Source: Cupriavidus sp. P-10 (GTDB lineage: Bacteria; Pseudomonadota; Gammaproteobacteria; Burkholderiales; Burkholderiaceae). Taken from it: a stretch of 64,000 nt of DNA. The DNA is taken from contig NZ_AP025171.1 in the NCBI RefSeq assembly GCF_003402535.2, positions 1,054,001 through 1,118,000 on the forward strand, in the 5' to 3' direction. Below are positions 34,220 through 42,694 of this stretch, piece by piece; position 1 is the stretch's first letter, and the number at the start of each line of letters is the position of its first letter. The notes under the pieces are model-generated. The model saw nothing but the letters and a program-made list of their open reading frames with translations, was not told the DNA's origin and did no database searches. Made by a program: the position numbers and the translations under genes.

Positions 34220-35254
34220 ATGCTGCATGACCTGCCCGCTCGCCCAGAGACCATCCATTGGGGCTACTTCGATGCCACCAAGGCGCCCGCCCTGACCGTG
34301 AAGAGCGGCGACCTCATTCGTGCCGAGGCCGTGACCCATCACGCGGGAGATGCGCCAGAGCTGATGATGGATGACGCCATCCGCGAGATCTACCAGAAGG
34401 TTCCCCATGACGACCGCAACCCGGGTGTGCACATCATGACCGGGCCGATCTATGTCGAGGGTGCCAGGCCCGGCGATGTGCTGGAGGTGCGCTATCTCCA
34501 GATGATCCCGCGCTTCCGCTTCGGCGCCAACGTTGCGGCGCACTGGGGGCAGCTCTACAGGGAGTTCGAGAAGGAGCGGGTCACGATCTATGAGCTGGAC
34601 CAGGCTTCCAACACCGCGCATGCCCTCTATGCCTTCGACTACCCCGGCAAGCTGACCACGCCCGGCAAGGTGGTCGACGAACGCGAATGCTGCCGCCAGC
34701 CGGCGCTTGCCGGTGTGCGCGTGCCCGTGCGGCCCCATCTTGGCACCGCTGGGGTCGCGCCCGATAAACGCGGCCGGGTCACTACCGTGGAGCCAGGGCT
34801 GCATGGCGGCAATATCGACAACTGGCGCATCGGTGCGGGTGCCACCATGTACTACCCGGTCCAGGTCGACGGCGCCCTGTTCTCGATCGGCGACCCGCAT
34901 ATCTCGCAGGGCGACGGCGAAATCAGCGGTACGGCGATCGAAGCCTCGCTGAACGTGCTGTTCCAGGTCATCCTGCGCAAGGACTTCCACTTCCCGTCGC
35001 CGCTTCTGGAAACGCCCGATTGCTGGGTCGTGCACGGCTTCCATGAAGACCTTGATGAGGCCGGCAAGAACGCGGCCCGCGACATGATCCAGTTGCTGAC
35101 CGAGCAGCAGGGCCTCTCGCGCGATGATGCCTACTCGCTGATGAGCGTCTCGGCCGACTTCGGTGTGACGCAGGTCGTCGATGGCACGCAGGGCATCCAT
35201 TGCACCATGCCTCGCGCGATCTTCCCCCCCAAAGGCGGCAAAGGCAAAGGCTGA
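34220..35254 (+). CDS. acetamidase/formamidase family amidohydrolase
   Basis: Protein of 344 residues of the FmdA/AmdA family. Family blocks are clear: TIHWGYFDATKAP, VHIMTGPIYVEGARPGDVLEVRYL, GGNIDNWRIGAGATMYYPV, and LFSIGDPHISQGDGEISGTAIE, which contains the conserved metal-binding His and Glu. It should hydrolyse a short amide to ammonia and a carboxylate. AGGAG 7 nt upstream sets the ATG at 34220. It leads a group with two XapX genes and a second acetamidase fused to an AraC regulator; the pairing suggests one amide-use pathway. Confidence 0.92.
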   Translation: MLHDLPARPETIHWGYFDATKAPALTVKSGDLIRAEAVTHHAGDAPELMMDDAIREIYQKVPHDDRNPGVHIMTGPIYVEGARPGDVLEVRYLQMIPRFRFGANVAAHWGQLYREFEKERVTIYELDQASNTAHALYAFDYPGKLTTPGKVVDERECCRQPALAGVRVPVRPHLGTAGVAPDKRGRVTTVEPGLHGGNIDNWRIGAGATMYYPVQVDGALFSIGDPHISQGDGEISGTAIEASLNVLFQVILRKDFHFPSPLLETPDCWVVHGFHEDLDEAGKNAARDMIQLLTEQQGLSRDDAYSLMSVSADFGVTQVVDGTQGIHCTMPRAIFPPKGGKGKG

Positions 35255-35344
35255 GCTGGCACCATCATCGAATCCACGCACCGCCGGACGCCCGCCGCCG
35301 CAAGGCGGGGTGCCCCGCGCGGCTGCCGAACCGGAGAACGCGGC

Positions 35345-35572
35345 ATGCAATACGTCTACGTAGGACGCAACGAATGGGTTGCCCTGATCGTCGGCCTGGT
35401 CACCGGCACCCTGTATTCCTGGCTGAATTTGCCGATTCCCGCGCCCAATGTCACCGGCGGGATCTGCGCCATCCTTTTTACTTACCTCGGCTACCTGATC
35501 GTGCAGGCGTTGCGCAAGACCATCGCCTTCGGGCGCCCGCCGCAAGGCAGCCAGGGCAACGGAATTTCCTGA
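35345..35572 (+). CDS. XapX domain membrane protein (DUF1427), first copy
   Basis: Protein of 75 residues with two hydrophobic segments (EWVALIVGLVTGTLYSWL and GGICAILFTYLGYLIVQAL) joined by the family loop LPIPAPNVTGG. XapX/DUF1427 proteins are small inner-membrane proteins often found beside transporters and amide or xanthosine genes, with no established biochemistry. GGAGAACGC precedes the ATG. A short basic tail follows the second helix. Next to a second, related copy. Confidence 0.88.
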   Translation: MQYVYVGRNEWVALIVGLVTGTLYSWLNLPIPAPNVTGGICAILFTYLGYLIVQALRKTIAFGRPPQGSQGNGIS

Positions 35573-35588
35573 GAGCGGGGAGAACGAC

Positions 35589-35780
35589 ATGGTAGAAATT
35601 GCATTGGGGACGACCGAACTGCAGGCAGCCGCCGTCGGACTGGTCACCGGTATTGTCTACACTGCTGTCCGTGCACCGATACCTGCGCCTAACGTGCTCG
35701 GCGGCATTTTCGCCATCTTCGGCACATTTGCGGGTTTCGTGCTGGTTGCCGCCATGCGAGGCCAGTTGATGGTCGGATGA
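35589..35780 (+). CDS. XapX domain membrane protein (DUF1427), second copy
   Basis: Protein of 63 residues, paralogous to the preceding gene: helix ELQAAAVGLVTGIVYTAV, loop APIPAPNVLGG, helix FAIFGTFAGFVLVAAM. The shared VGLVTG and IPAPN motifs show common origin. GGGGAGAACGAC precedes the ATG, and the gap to the first copy is 16 nt, so translation is probably coupled. Two short XapX subunits could form a hetero-oligomer channel, but this is speculation. Confidence 0.88.
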   Translation: MVEIALGTTELQAAAVGLVTGIVYTAVRAPIPAPNVLGGIFAIFGTFAGFVLVAAMRGQLMVG

Positions 35781-35879
35781 CTTGACGGATTGATGGCCTT
35801 TGCATGAAATGCCTGGAGCGTTGGCGGACAGCCCTGTCCGCCAATTGCGCTGTTGCAGAATGCTGCCTGGGAGGCTGAA

Positions 35880-38219
35880 TTGCACCTTTTGCGCTTTTCC
35901 ACCGAAGCCTATCCGCACAACCGGCGGGGCGCCGCCTGGCGCGACGAACTCAGGATCGCGCGCCTGCATTGCGAAAGCCTGTGCGCGGATCACACCCTGC
36001 ACGGCACGATCCAGTCGCGGACAACTCCGGCAGGGATAGAGCTGGCCTGTGTCGCGTCGGTTCCCCAGACCCTGGGCGTTGCTGCGGGAGACGGGCGAGG
36101 TATGACGCTGCTGATGCTGGTCGAAGGCAACGCCACCCTCGCCGCGCCAGAGCTGCGCGAGCCCCTACGGCCTGGCCAGCTGGTCTGCGTGCCGCAACAG
36201 GATTCCCGGAAGCTGGTGCTCAGCACTGGCTTCCGGCTGCTGGCGGTACACATCGGCCAGGCATTGCTCAGTGCACGGGTCACGGCACCGCTGCCAGGCG
36301 CCGCGCAGGTGCTTGCCGGCGACTCGGCCGAACTGTTCTCCCGGCTGCTGCAGTCGATGGTGCTCGGTTTCGATACCGTGGTGTCCGCTGACGGCAAGGC
36401 CATCCAGCCGTTCGAAAACACCATTTTTTCGTGCCTGGGCGCCGTCCTTGCGGAGAGCCGGGCTGCCCCGGCGGTGGACATGACGCGATCGCGTTCCGCG
36501 ATTTTTTCCCGGGTTTGCAGCCGCATCAACGCTCGTCTCTCGGAACCGGATCTCAGCCTGGCCACCATCGCCGCGGACGAGCGCCTGTCGGCTCGCTACT
36601 TGCAGAAGCTGTTCGAGAAATCGGGCAGCAGCTTTTCATCCTTCCTGCGCACCAGCCGGCTTGACCGATGCCGGGCCGATCTGGCGAACGCGCAGTACGA
36701 CAAGCTTTCCATTTCCGATATCTGCTATCGCTGGGGTTTCAACGATCCCTCCTATTTCAGCCACGCGTTTCGCGAACAGTTCGGGATTTCTCCGCGCGCA
36801 TACCGCGACCAGATGGCGATCGCGCCGGCACCCCGGCCACCCCAGAATGTGTCGCGCGGACTTCCCGCGCACGCGAAACCCGCGCCTGTCATGCGCGCGG
36901 CGCCAGCCGACCAGCCCGCTGTCGTTTCCATTGCGCAGGCGCGATCGCATGCCGCACGCCAGGAAGGCCAGCACCACTGGCTGCAAGCAACGGACAAGAC
37001 CGTGCATTGGGGCTACCTGAGCCATGAGCTGCCGCCAGCGCTGGAGGTCAGGTCCGGCGACACGGTCACCATCGAGACGCTGACCCAACACGCGTCGGAC
37101 GACCGCGAGCGCATGATTGACGGCGATCCCGGCGCGGAAAGCGTCTTCCACTGGACGGCCGAACAAAAGAACGTCAACCGGCGCGGCGCAGGGCCGATCG
37201 ATGCTTCGGTCTATGGCCGGGGCGCGGGAGAAGGCTTCGGCGTCCATATCTGCACCGGTCCGATCGCGGTTCGTGGTGCCATGCCCGGCGATGTCCTTGA
37301 GGTGCGAATACTCGACGTACGCCCGCGGCCGTGCGCGAACCCGCGATTTGCCGGAAAGGCTTTCGGCAGCAACGCTTCGACCTGGTGGGGATTTCACTAC
37401 CGCGACATGCTGACGGAACCGCGCGAGCGGGAGGTGGTGACCGTCTTCGAGATCGATTGCGAACGTGCCGACGGTTGCGCGCGCGCGGTCTACAGCTTTC
37501 GCTGGACGCCGCAGCGCGATCCCTTCGGCGTGCTGCATCCGACCATCGATTATCCTGGCGTGCCGGTCGACCATGCCACCATTACCAAGAACTACGACGT
37601 ACTGCGGAATGTCTCCATACCGATCCGGCCGCACTTCGGTGTCATTGCCGTGGCGCCGGCGCAGGACGGGCTGATCGACTCCATCCCGCCATCAAGCTTC
37701 GCCGGGAACCTGGACAACTGGCGCGTCACGCGAGGTGCCACCGTTTACCTCAGGGTTGCCGTTCCGGGCGCGCTACTGTCGATCGGTGACCCCCATGCTT
37801 CCCAAGGCGACTCCGAGCTGTGCGGAACCGCCATCGAATGCTCGCTCACCGGCGACTTCCAGCTGGTCCTGCACAAGAGCACCATGATCGAACGCGGTGC
37901 GCCCTTTGCCGACCTGAGCTACCCATTGGTGGAGACTGCCGGGGAGTGGATACTGCATGGCTTCAGCTCACCGAACCATCTGACCGAGCTGGGCAAGATG
38001 GCGCAGAGCGATATCTACCTGAAATCCACGCTCGACGATGCCATGCGCGATGCCTTCCGCAAAGCGCGCCGCTTCCTGATGACGGTCAAGGGACTGACCG
38101 AAGACGAGGCGGTCACCCTGATATCGGTCGCCGTGGATTTCGGGGTGACACAGGTCGTCAATGGCAACTGGGGCATTCACGCCATCATCAGGAAGTCCTT
38201 GTTTTCGGGTTCGGCGTAA
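35880..38219 (+). CDS. fusion protein: AraC-type regulator joined to acetamidase/formamidase
   Basis: One uninterrupted frame of 779 residues. Residues ~1-200 are an AraC-binding-like cupin region (LRPGQLVCVPQQDSRKL). Residues ~201-312 are a full AraC HTH pair: PDLSLATIAADERLSARYLQKLFEKSG and LSISDICYRWGFNDPSYFSHAFREQFGISPRAYRD. Then comes a ~50-residue Ala/Pro-rich linker, and residues ~364-779 are a complete FmdA/AmdA domain with TVHWGYLSHELPP, VHICTGPIAVRGAMPGDVLEVRIL, AGNLDNWRVTRGAT and SIGDPHASQGDSELCGTAIE. Start: TTG at 35880 with GGGAGG 5 nt before it; no internal start with a ribosome site precedes the amidase. It may be a regulator that senses or hydrolyses its own inducer. No frameshift is seen. 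Confidence 0.88.
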   Translation: MHLLRFSTEAYPHNRRGAAWRDELRIARLHCESLCADHTLHGTIQSRTTPAGIELACVASVPQTLGVAAGDGRGMTLLMLVEGNATLAAPELREPLRPGQLVCVPQQDSRKLVLSTGFRLLAVHIGQALLSARVTAPLPGAAQVLAGDSAELFSRLLQSMVLGFDTVVSADGKAIQPFENTIFSCLGAVLAESRAAPAVDMTRSRSAIFSRVCSRINARLSEPDLSLATIAADERLSARYLQKLFEKSGSSFSSFLRTSRLDRCRADLANAQYDKLSISDICYRWGFNDPSYFSHAFREQFGISPRAYRDQMAIAPAPRPPQNVSRGLPAHAKPAPVMRAAPADQPAVVSIAQARSHAARQEGQHHWLQATDKTVHWGYLSHELPPALEVRSGDTVTIETLTQHASDDRERMIDGDPGAESVFHWTAEQKNVNRRGAGPIDASVYGRGAGEGFGVHICTGPIAVRGAMPGDVLEVRILDVRPRPCANPRFAGKAFGSNASTWWGFHYRDMLTEPREREVVTVFEIDCERADGCARAVYSFRWTPQRDPFGVLHPTIDYPGVPVDHATITKNYDVLRNVSIPIRPHFGVIAVAPAQDGLIDSIPPSSFAGNLDNWRVTRGATVYLRVAVPGALLSIGDPHASQGDSELCGTAIECSLTGDFQLVLHKSTMIERGAPFADLSYPLVETAGEWILHGFSSPNHLTELGKMAQSDIYLKSTLDDAMRDAFRKARRFLMTVKGLTEDEAVTLISVAVDFGVTQVVNGNWGIHAIIRKSLFSGSA

Positions 38220-38242
38220 CGGTCCGACTCATTGGCGGCACG

Positions 38243-39343
38243 CTAGAACCGATGCCGCATGCCAGCACCCAGTGTCTCGGCATGCGGCCGCCCGGTCACG
38301 CGGTCGTAGAAATACGCGGCATACAGGTCAGTCCGCTTCGACAAGTTGTAGTCATAGGCAATGGCGGCCGTGTGCCGGCCCATTGCCGCCACGTCGTTGC
38401 GCGTATTCGCATAGGCGTACGAGGCCAGCACGCTGCCGGCGCCGGCAGGAATCGAAGTGCCAACCTGGCCGTTGGCATGGCGGATGTCGCCCTGCGCGCC
38501 ATTGACCGCGGTACGGATGTACTGCGCCTGGCCGAACAGCTTGGCGACGCCCAGGTCGTAGCTCACGCCAAGCTGGGCCGCGGTCTGCTTGTCGAAGCCC
38601 GCGAGTGCCGCGGGTGCCGCCGGTGCCGTCACATCGCCGGGAACGGCGTTGAAACTGACCTGCTGGAACGCGGCGGTCGCGGCGAAGGCGCCGCTGAACC
38701 AGGTCACGTTGCCGCCCCATTTATTCTGGCCGGTGCTGCCCGCCTGCTCGCCGAACGCATAGATCAGGTTTACCGTCAGGCCGCCGGCCGTAGGCGACGA
38801 ATACACGACCGAGTTCGACCACCCGGAATCGCCGATGATGCCGGGATCGAACACGCGTCCATCGGTGGCCGTCTTGTAGGTGTGAAAGATCGACGGGCCG
38901 AAATTGTAGGAATCGACCAGCGGGTTGAACAGGATCGTCGACAGGAAATACGGCGTGGTATTGCGCCCGAGCCGCACCGTGCCGTACTTCGGCGATTGCA
39001 GCCCGGCATAGGCGCTGCGCGTCAGGAAGCCGTCGGTGTCGGAGCGGCCGAAGCGCCCCGTGTCGACACGGTAGAAGCCATTCAGGTCGAAGATGGCCTT
39101 GAGCCCGTTACCCAGGTCTTCGTTGCCGCGCATGCCCCAGTACGAGGTCTGCATGCCGCCCGCGCCGACGATTGCCGTGCGCTCGCCGCCCGAGGCGCGG
39201 GTGCTGCCGACGAAGGCGTCGACCTGGCCGTAAAGTGTGACGCCCGAGGTGACGCCCGGGGTGACGCCCGATTGCGCCAGGGCAGGCTGTGCAAGGCTCG
39301 CGGCCATGGCGGCCGCGGCCAGGGCCCGGTGTTTCAGATGCAT
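38243..39343 (-). CDS. general porin, Burkholderia/Neisseria type (Porin_4)
   Basis: Protein of 366 residues with a signal peptide (ALAAAAMAASLAQPALAQS). The mature start SGVTLYGQVDAFVG, the QTSYWGMRGNEDLGNGLKAIFDLN block, the constriction-loop region and the terminal GMRHRF (aromatic C-terminus) define a 16-strand trimeric porin. It lets small hydrophilic solutes across the outer membrane. Convergent with the AraC-amidase gene, 23 nt apart, and probably supplies the amide-use genes with substrate, although porins of this type are generic. Three 12-bp repeats encode GVT-x units just after the signal peptide. Confidence 0.93.
   Translation of the reverse strand: MHLKHRALAAAAMAASLAQPALAQSGVTPGVTSGVTLYGQVDAFVGSTRASGGERTAIVGAGGMQTSYWGMRGNEDLGNGLKAIFDLNGFYRVDTGRFGRSDTDGFLTRSAYAGLQSPKYGTVRLGRNTTPYFLSTILFNPLVDSYNFGPSIFHTYKTATDGRVFDPGIIGDSGWSNSVVYSSPTAGGLTVNLIYAFGEQAGSTGQNKWGGNVTWFSGAFAATAAFQQVSFNAVPGDVTAPAAPAALAGFDKQTAAQLGVSYDLGVAKLFGQAQYIRTAVNGAQGDIRHANGQVGTSIPAGAGSVLASYAYANTRNDVAAMGRHTAAIAYDYNLSKRTDLYAAYFYDRVTGRPHAETLGAGMRHRF
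39237..39272 (-). repeat. 12-bp in-frame tandem repeat inside the porin gene
   Basis: Three consecutive copies of GTGACGCCCGRG (plus-strand reading) encode the repeated tetrapeptide-like GVTP/GVTS run at the mature N-terminus of the porin. A 12-bp unit keeps frame if copy number changes, so length variation would be tolerated. Confidence 0.8.
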
Positions 39344-39508
39344 GGTCTCCTCCGGTTTTTTTTCAGTGGGTATGGCGTGGAAAGGCTTGCAGGCGACGCG
39401 TGGGCCTGAAGGCGTCGTCCATGGCGGATTTCAAGGAAAATCGGGCAAAAGGGGGCCACCGCCCGTGCATGACGGGCGAGAGGCCGGAACACAAAAAGTC
39501 GTTGAGGG

Positions 39509-40186
39509 CTACGCGGCGATGCCGCCGTGCCGGCTGGACCAGCGCGGCGGGTCGGCCAGGAAGGCTTGCAATTCGGCCAGGTCGGCCTCGGCAACGTCGC
39601 CCGACTCGTGCAGCGCGTCGAGGATGTCGCGCCACGTGGCCAGCGCATGGATGGCTGGCTGCCAGCGGGACAGGGCCGCCTGCGTCGGGAACGTGGCGTA
39701 GTCGAACAGGACCAGGATGTCGTGCACGACTGCCCCAGCGTCGGACAGTGCCGCGCAGAAGGCGGCCTTGGACCGGCCCGCTGCCATCATGTCGTCGACC
39801 AGCAGCACGCGGTCGCCGGCGCGGATGTCGCCGACGACCTGCGCGGCGGGGCCGATGCCGCGCGCTTCCTTGCGCACGTAGATCAGCGGCAGGTCGAGCA
39901 GCTCGGCCACCCACGCGGCGAACGCGATCCCGCTGGATTCCGCGCCGGCGACCGCGTCGATGCCGGCCAAACGGCCGCGCTCGCGCAGCAGCTGCAGGCC
40001 ACGCTGCACCAGCGCGCGGCGCAGTGCCGGGTACGAGATCAGCCGACGGCAATCGATATAGACCGGGCTGGCCCAGCCCGAGGGCAGCCGGAAGGGCTCG
40101 TCGCGGCGAAAGCGGACGCAGCCGGCCTCGATCAGCGCGCGGCCGACGGACGCCTGCAGCGTGAGTGCGGTGCGAGGGCGGGGCAT
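39509..40186 (-). CDS. orotate phosphoribosyltransferase-like protein at the end of the orotate operon
   Basis: Protein of 225 residues. The PRPP-binding motif VLLVDDMMAAGRS is typical of type I PRTases, and AGCVRFRRDEPFRLPSGWASPVYIDCR plus GAESSGIAFAAWVAELLDLPLIYVRKE match the orotate-specific PyrE layout. It would convert orotate and PRPP to OMP. GAGGGAG 5 nt before the ATG at 40186 favours this start; an ATG at 40204 overlaps the aspartase stop by 4 bases (ATGA) and is the alternative. It is the last gene of the operon and gives an anabolic outlet for imported orotate beside the degradation route (inference). Confidence 0.85.
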   Translation of the reverse strand: MPRPRTALTLQASVGRALIEAGCVRFRRDEPFRLPSGWASPVYIDCRRLISYPALRRALVQRGLQLLRERGRLAGIDAVAGAESSGIAFAAWVAELLDLPLIYVRKEARGIGPAAQVVGDIRAGDRVLLVDDMMAAGRSKAAFCAALSDAGAVVHDILVLFDYATFPTQAALSRWQPAIHALATWRDILDALHESGDVAEADLAELQAFLADPPRWSSRHGGIAA

Positions 40187-40200
40187 GAAGACTCCCTCGT

Positions 40201-41622
40201 TCATGGCTTGCCGCCGAGCTTGTCGGCACGCGGCCGGATCAGCGTTTCGGGGCGCAGTGCTTCGTCCAGCGCCTCGGCGGTCATCAGGCCCCGTGCCAGC
40301 ACCACTTCGCGGATGGTGGTGCCCTTGGCATGGGCCTCGGCGGCGACCGAGGTCGCGTTCTTGTAGCCGATCACGGGATTGAGCGCCGTAACCAGTGCGA
40401 TCGAGCGCTCGATGGTCTCGCGCAGGCGTTCCGGGTTGGCGGTAATGCCGTCGACGCATTTCCGCGCCAGCGTCAGGCAGCCATTGGTCAGGTGCCGGAA
40501 GCTGCGCAGCAGGCTGGCGGCAATCACCGGCTCGAAGGCATTGAGCTGCAGCTGGCCGGCTTCCGCGGCAAAGGTGATGGTGATGTCGTTGCCGAACACT
40601 TCGAAGGCGATCTGGTTCACGACCTCCGGGATGACCGGGTTGACCTTGCCCGGCATGATCGACGACCCCGCCTGCATCGGCGGCAGGTTGATCTCGCCGA
40701 AGCCCGCGCGCGGCCCGCTCGACAGCAGTCGCAGGTCGTTGCAGGTCTTGGACAGCTTGACGGCGATGCGCTTGAGCACGCCGGAGATCTGCACGAAGGC
40801 GCCGCAATCCTGCGTGGCTTCCACCAGGTTGGGCGCGAGACACAGGTCGATGCCGGTGATGCGGCGCAATGCAGCCAGGGCCTTTGGCGCATAGTCGGGG
40901 TGCGCGGTGATGCCGGTGCCGATCGCGGTGGCGCCGAGGTTGATCTCGCGGATCAGCAACGCGGTTTCGCGCAGGCGTGCCATGTCTTCTTCGAGCATGA
41001 CCGCGTACGTGGAGAATTCCTGGCCGAGCGTCATCGGCACGGCATCCTGCAACTGGGTGCGCCCGAGCTTGAGCAGGCCGGAAAACTCCGTCGACTTGCG
41101 GTCGAACGCGGCGTGCAGCACTTGCATCGCTTCAAGCAGGTGCTCGATGGCAAAGTACGTGGCAATGCGCAGCGCGGTCGGATAGACGTCGTTGGTGCTC
41201 TGCGCCATGTTGACGTGCTCGTTCGGGTGCAGGAACTGGTATTCGCCCTTGCTGTGCCCCATGTGCTCGAGCGCGCGGTTGCAGACGACCTCGTTGGCAT
41301 TCATGTTCGTCGACGTGCCGGCTCCGCCCTGGATCGTGTCGACAATGAACTGGTCATGCAGCATGCCTTCGCTCACGTCATGGCAGGCGGCCAGGATGGC
41401 GTCGCGCAAGTTGGCCGGCAGCAGGCCGAGTTCGGCATTGGCCTCGGCGGCAGCCTGCTTGACGGAGGCCAGCGCAATGATCAGTTCCGGCCATGAGGAG
41501 ATCGGGGTGCCGCTGATCTGGAAGTTCTCCCAGGCCCGCAGGGTGTGGACGCCGTAGTAAGCGTCGGCCGGCACCTGGCGTTCGCCAAGCAGGTCGGCTT
41601 CGGTGCGATAGGTATTGGTCAT
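40201..41622 (-). CDS. aspA: aspartate ammonia-lyase (aspartase)
   Basis: Protein of 473 residues of the fumarase/aspartase superfamily. The signature GSSIMPGKVNP contains the catalytic-loop Ser, TSTNMNANEV and HPNEHVNMAQSTND are the substrate-binding blocks, and GRTQLQDAVP is the central motif. GTSTNMNANEV with HVNMAQSTND favours aspartase over class II fumarase. It deaminates L-aspartate to fumarate and ammonia. In this operon it would be the final step, feeding carbamoyl-aspartate-derived aspartate into the TCA cycle. The ribosome site is weak; the gap to the dihydroorotase gene is 28 nt. Confidence 0.9.
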   Translation of the reverse strand: MTNTYRTEADLLGERQVPADAYYGVHTLRAWENFQISGTPISSWPELIIALASVKQAAAEANAELGLLPANLRDAILAACHDVSEGMLHDQFIVDTIQGGAGTSTNMNANEVVCNRALEHMGHSKGEYQFLHPNEHVNMAQSTNDVYPTALRIATYFAIEHLLEAMQVLHAAFDRKSTEFSGLLKLGRTQLQDAVPMTLGQEFSTYAVMLEEDMARLRETALLIREINLGATAIGTGITAHPDYAPKALAALRRITGIDLCLAPNLVEATQDCGAFVQISGVLKRIAVKLSKTCNDLRLLSSGPRAGFGEINLPPMQAGSSIMPGKVNPVIPEVVNQIAFEVFGNDITITFAAEAGQLQLNAFEPVIAASLLRSFRHLTNGCLTLARKCVDGITANPERLRETIERSIALVTALNPVIGYKNATSVAAEAHAKGTTIREVVLARGLMTAEALDEALRPETLIRPRADKLGGKP

Positions 41623-41650
41623 GATGCGATCCGATAAGAGTTGGCGTCGG

Positions 41651-42694
41651 CTAGGCGAGCGTCCAGGGCAATGTCTCGCCGGCCAGGAACTGACGGATGT
41701 GCCGCCCGTCCGGCAGTTCGGTCTGTTCCGTCACGTGCATGGGGCTGCGGTGGAACGTGATCGTCTCCTGGTGCGGCGGCATGCCGTAGAAGCGCGCGCC
41801 GCTTTCGCTGGCGAAGGCTTCGAAGCGGTGTATGGCCTGTTCCTCGTCGAACACGGTCAGGTAGGCCTGCAACGCAACGGGCGCGCTGAAGATGCCGGCA
41901 CAACCGCAGGCGGATTCCTTGGCGCCGGTGTCGTGCGGCGCCGAATCGGTGCCGAGGAACAACGCCGGCGAGCCCGAGGTGGCCGCGCGCCGCAGCGCCA
42001 GCCGGTGCCGCTCGCGCTTCAGTACCGGCAGGCAGTAGTAGTGCGGCCGGATGCCGCCCGCGAACATGGCATTGCGGTTGAACATCAGGTGCTGCGGCGT
42101 GATGGTGGCCGCCAGCCTGCCGCTCGCGTCGCGCATGACGAAGTCGGCCGCTTCGGCGGTGGTGATGTGTTCCAGCACCACTTTCAGGCGCGGGTAGCGG
42201 GCCAGCAGCGGCCGCAAGGTGGCCTGCAGGAATGCCGCCTCGCGGTCGAAGACGTCGACCGCGGGATCGGTGCTTTCGCCATGGATCAGCAGCGGCATGC
42301 CGATGTCCTGCATGACGGCCAGCACGCCGGCAACGCGGCCGATCGACGTCACGCCATACTCGGAGTGGGTGGTGGCGCCGGCGGGATACAGCTTTGCGGC
42401 GGCAAAGGCACCGGCGTCAAAGCCGGCGCGGATGTCCGCCGGATCGGTGGTGTCGCACAGGTAGCAGGTCATCAGCGGCGTGAACGCGGACCCCGGCGGC
42501 AATGCGCCAAGGATACGTTCACGATAGGTCATGGCCGCCTCCGCCGTGGTGACCGGCGGCTTCAGATTGGGCATCACGATGGCCCGGCCGAACTGGCGGG
42601 CGGACGCCGGCAGCACCGCGCGCAGCAGGTCGCCGTCGCGCAGGTGCAGGTGCCAGTCGTCCGGGCGGCGGATGGTCAGGGTCTGCACGGTCAT
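41651..42694 (-). CDS. pyrC: dihydroorotase, E. coli PyrC type
   Basis: Protein of 347 residues. Binuclear-zinc residues are visible: HLH in DWHLHLRDG, the carboxylated Lys in AAKLYPAGATTHSEYGV, His in LLIHGE, His in LEHITTAEA, and Asp in LGTDSAPH. It interconverts dihydroorotate and N-carbamoyl-L-aspartate; in this operon the hydrolytic direction is expected. The ATG overlaps the stop of the upstream M20 gene by 4 bases (ATGA), showing translational coupling. Biosynthetic dihydroorotase is probably encoded elsewhere, which would make this copy catabolic (inference). Confidence 0.92.
   Translation of the reverse strand: MTVQTLTIRRPDDWHLHLRDGDLLRAVLPASARQFGRAIVMPNLKPPVTTAEAAMTYRERILGALPPGSAFTPLMTCYLCDTTDPADIRAGFDAGAFAAAKLYPAGATTHSEYGVTSIGRVAGVLAVMQDIGMPLLIHGESTDPAVDVFDREAAFLQATLRPLLARYPRLKVVLEHITTAEAADFVMRDASGRLAATITPQHLMFNRNAMFAGGIRPHYYCLPVLKRERHRLALRRAATSGSPALFLGTDSAPHDTGAKESACGCAGIFSAPVALQAYLTVFDEEQAIHRFEAFASESGARFYGMPPHQETITFHRSPMHVTEQTELPDGRHIRQFLAGETLPWTLA

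Noticed and set aside
40205..40843. Extension of the phosphoribosyltransferase frame far upstream (to 40843)
   Set aside because: The added part lies wholly inside the aspartase gene and has no PRTase features; the strong ribosome site is at 40186.
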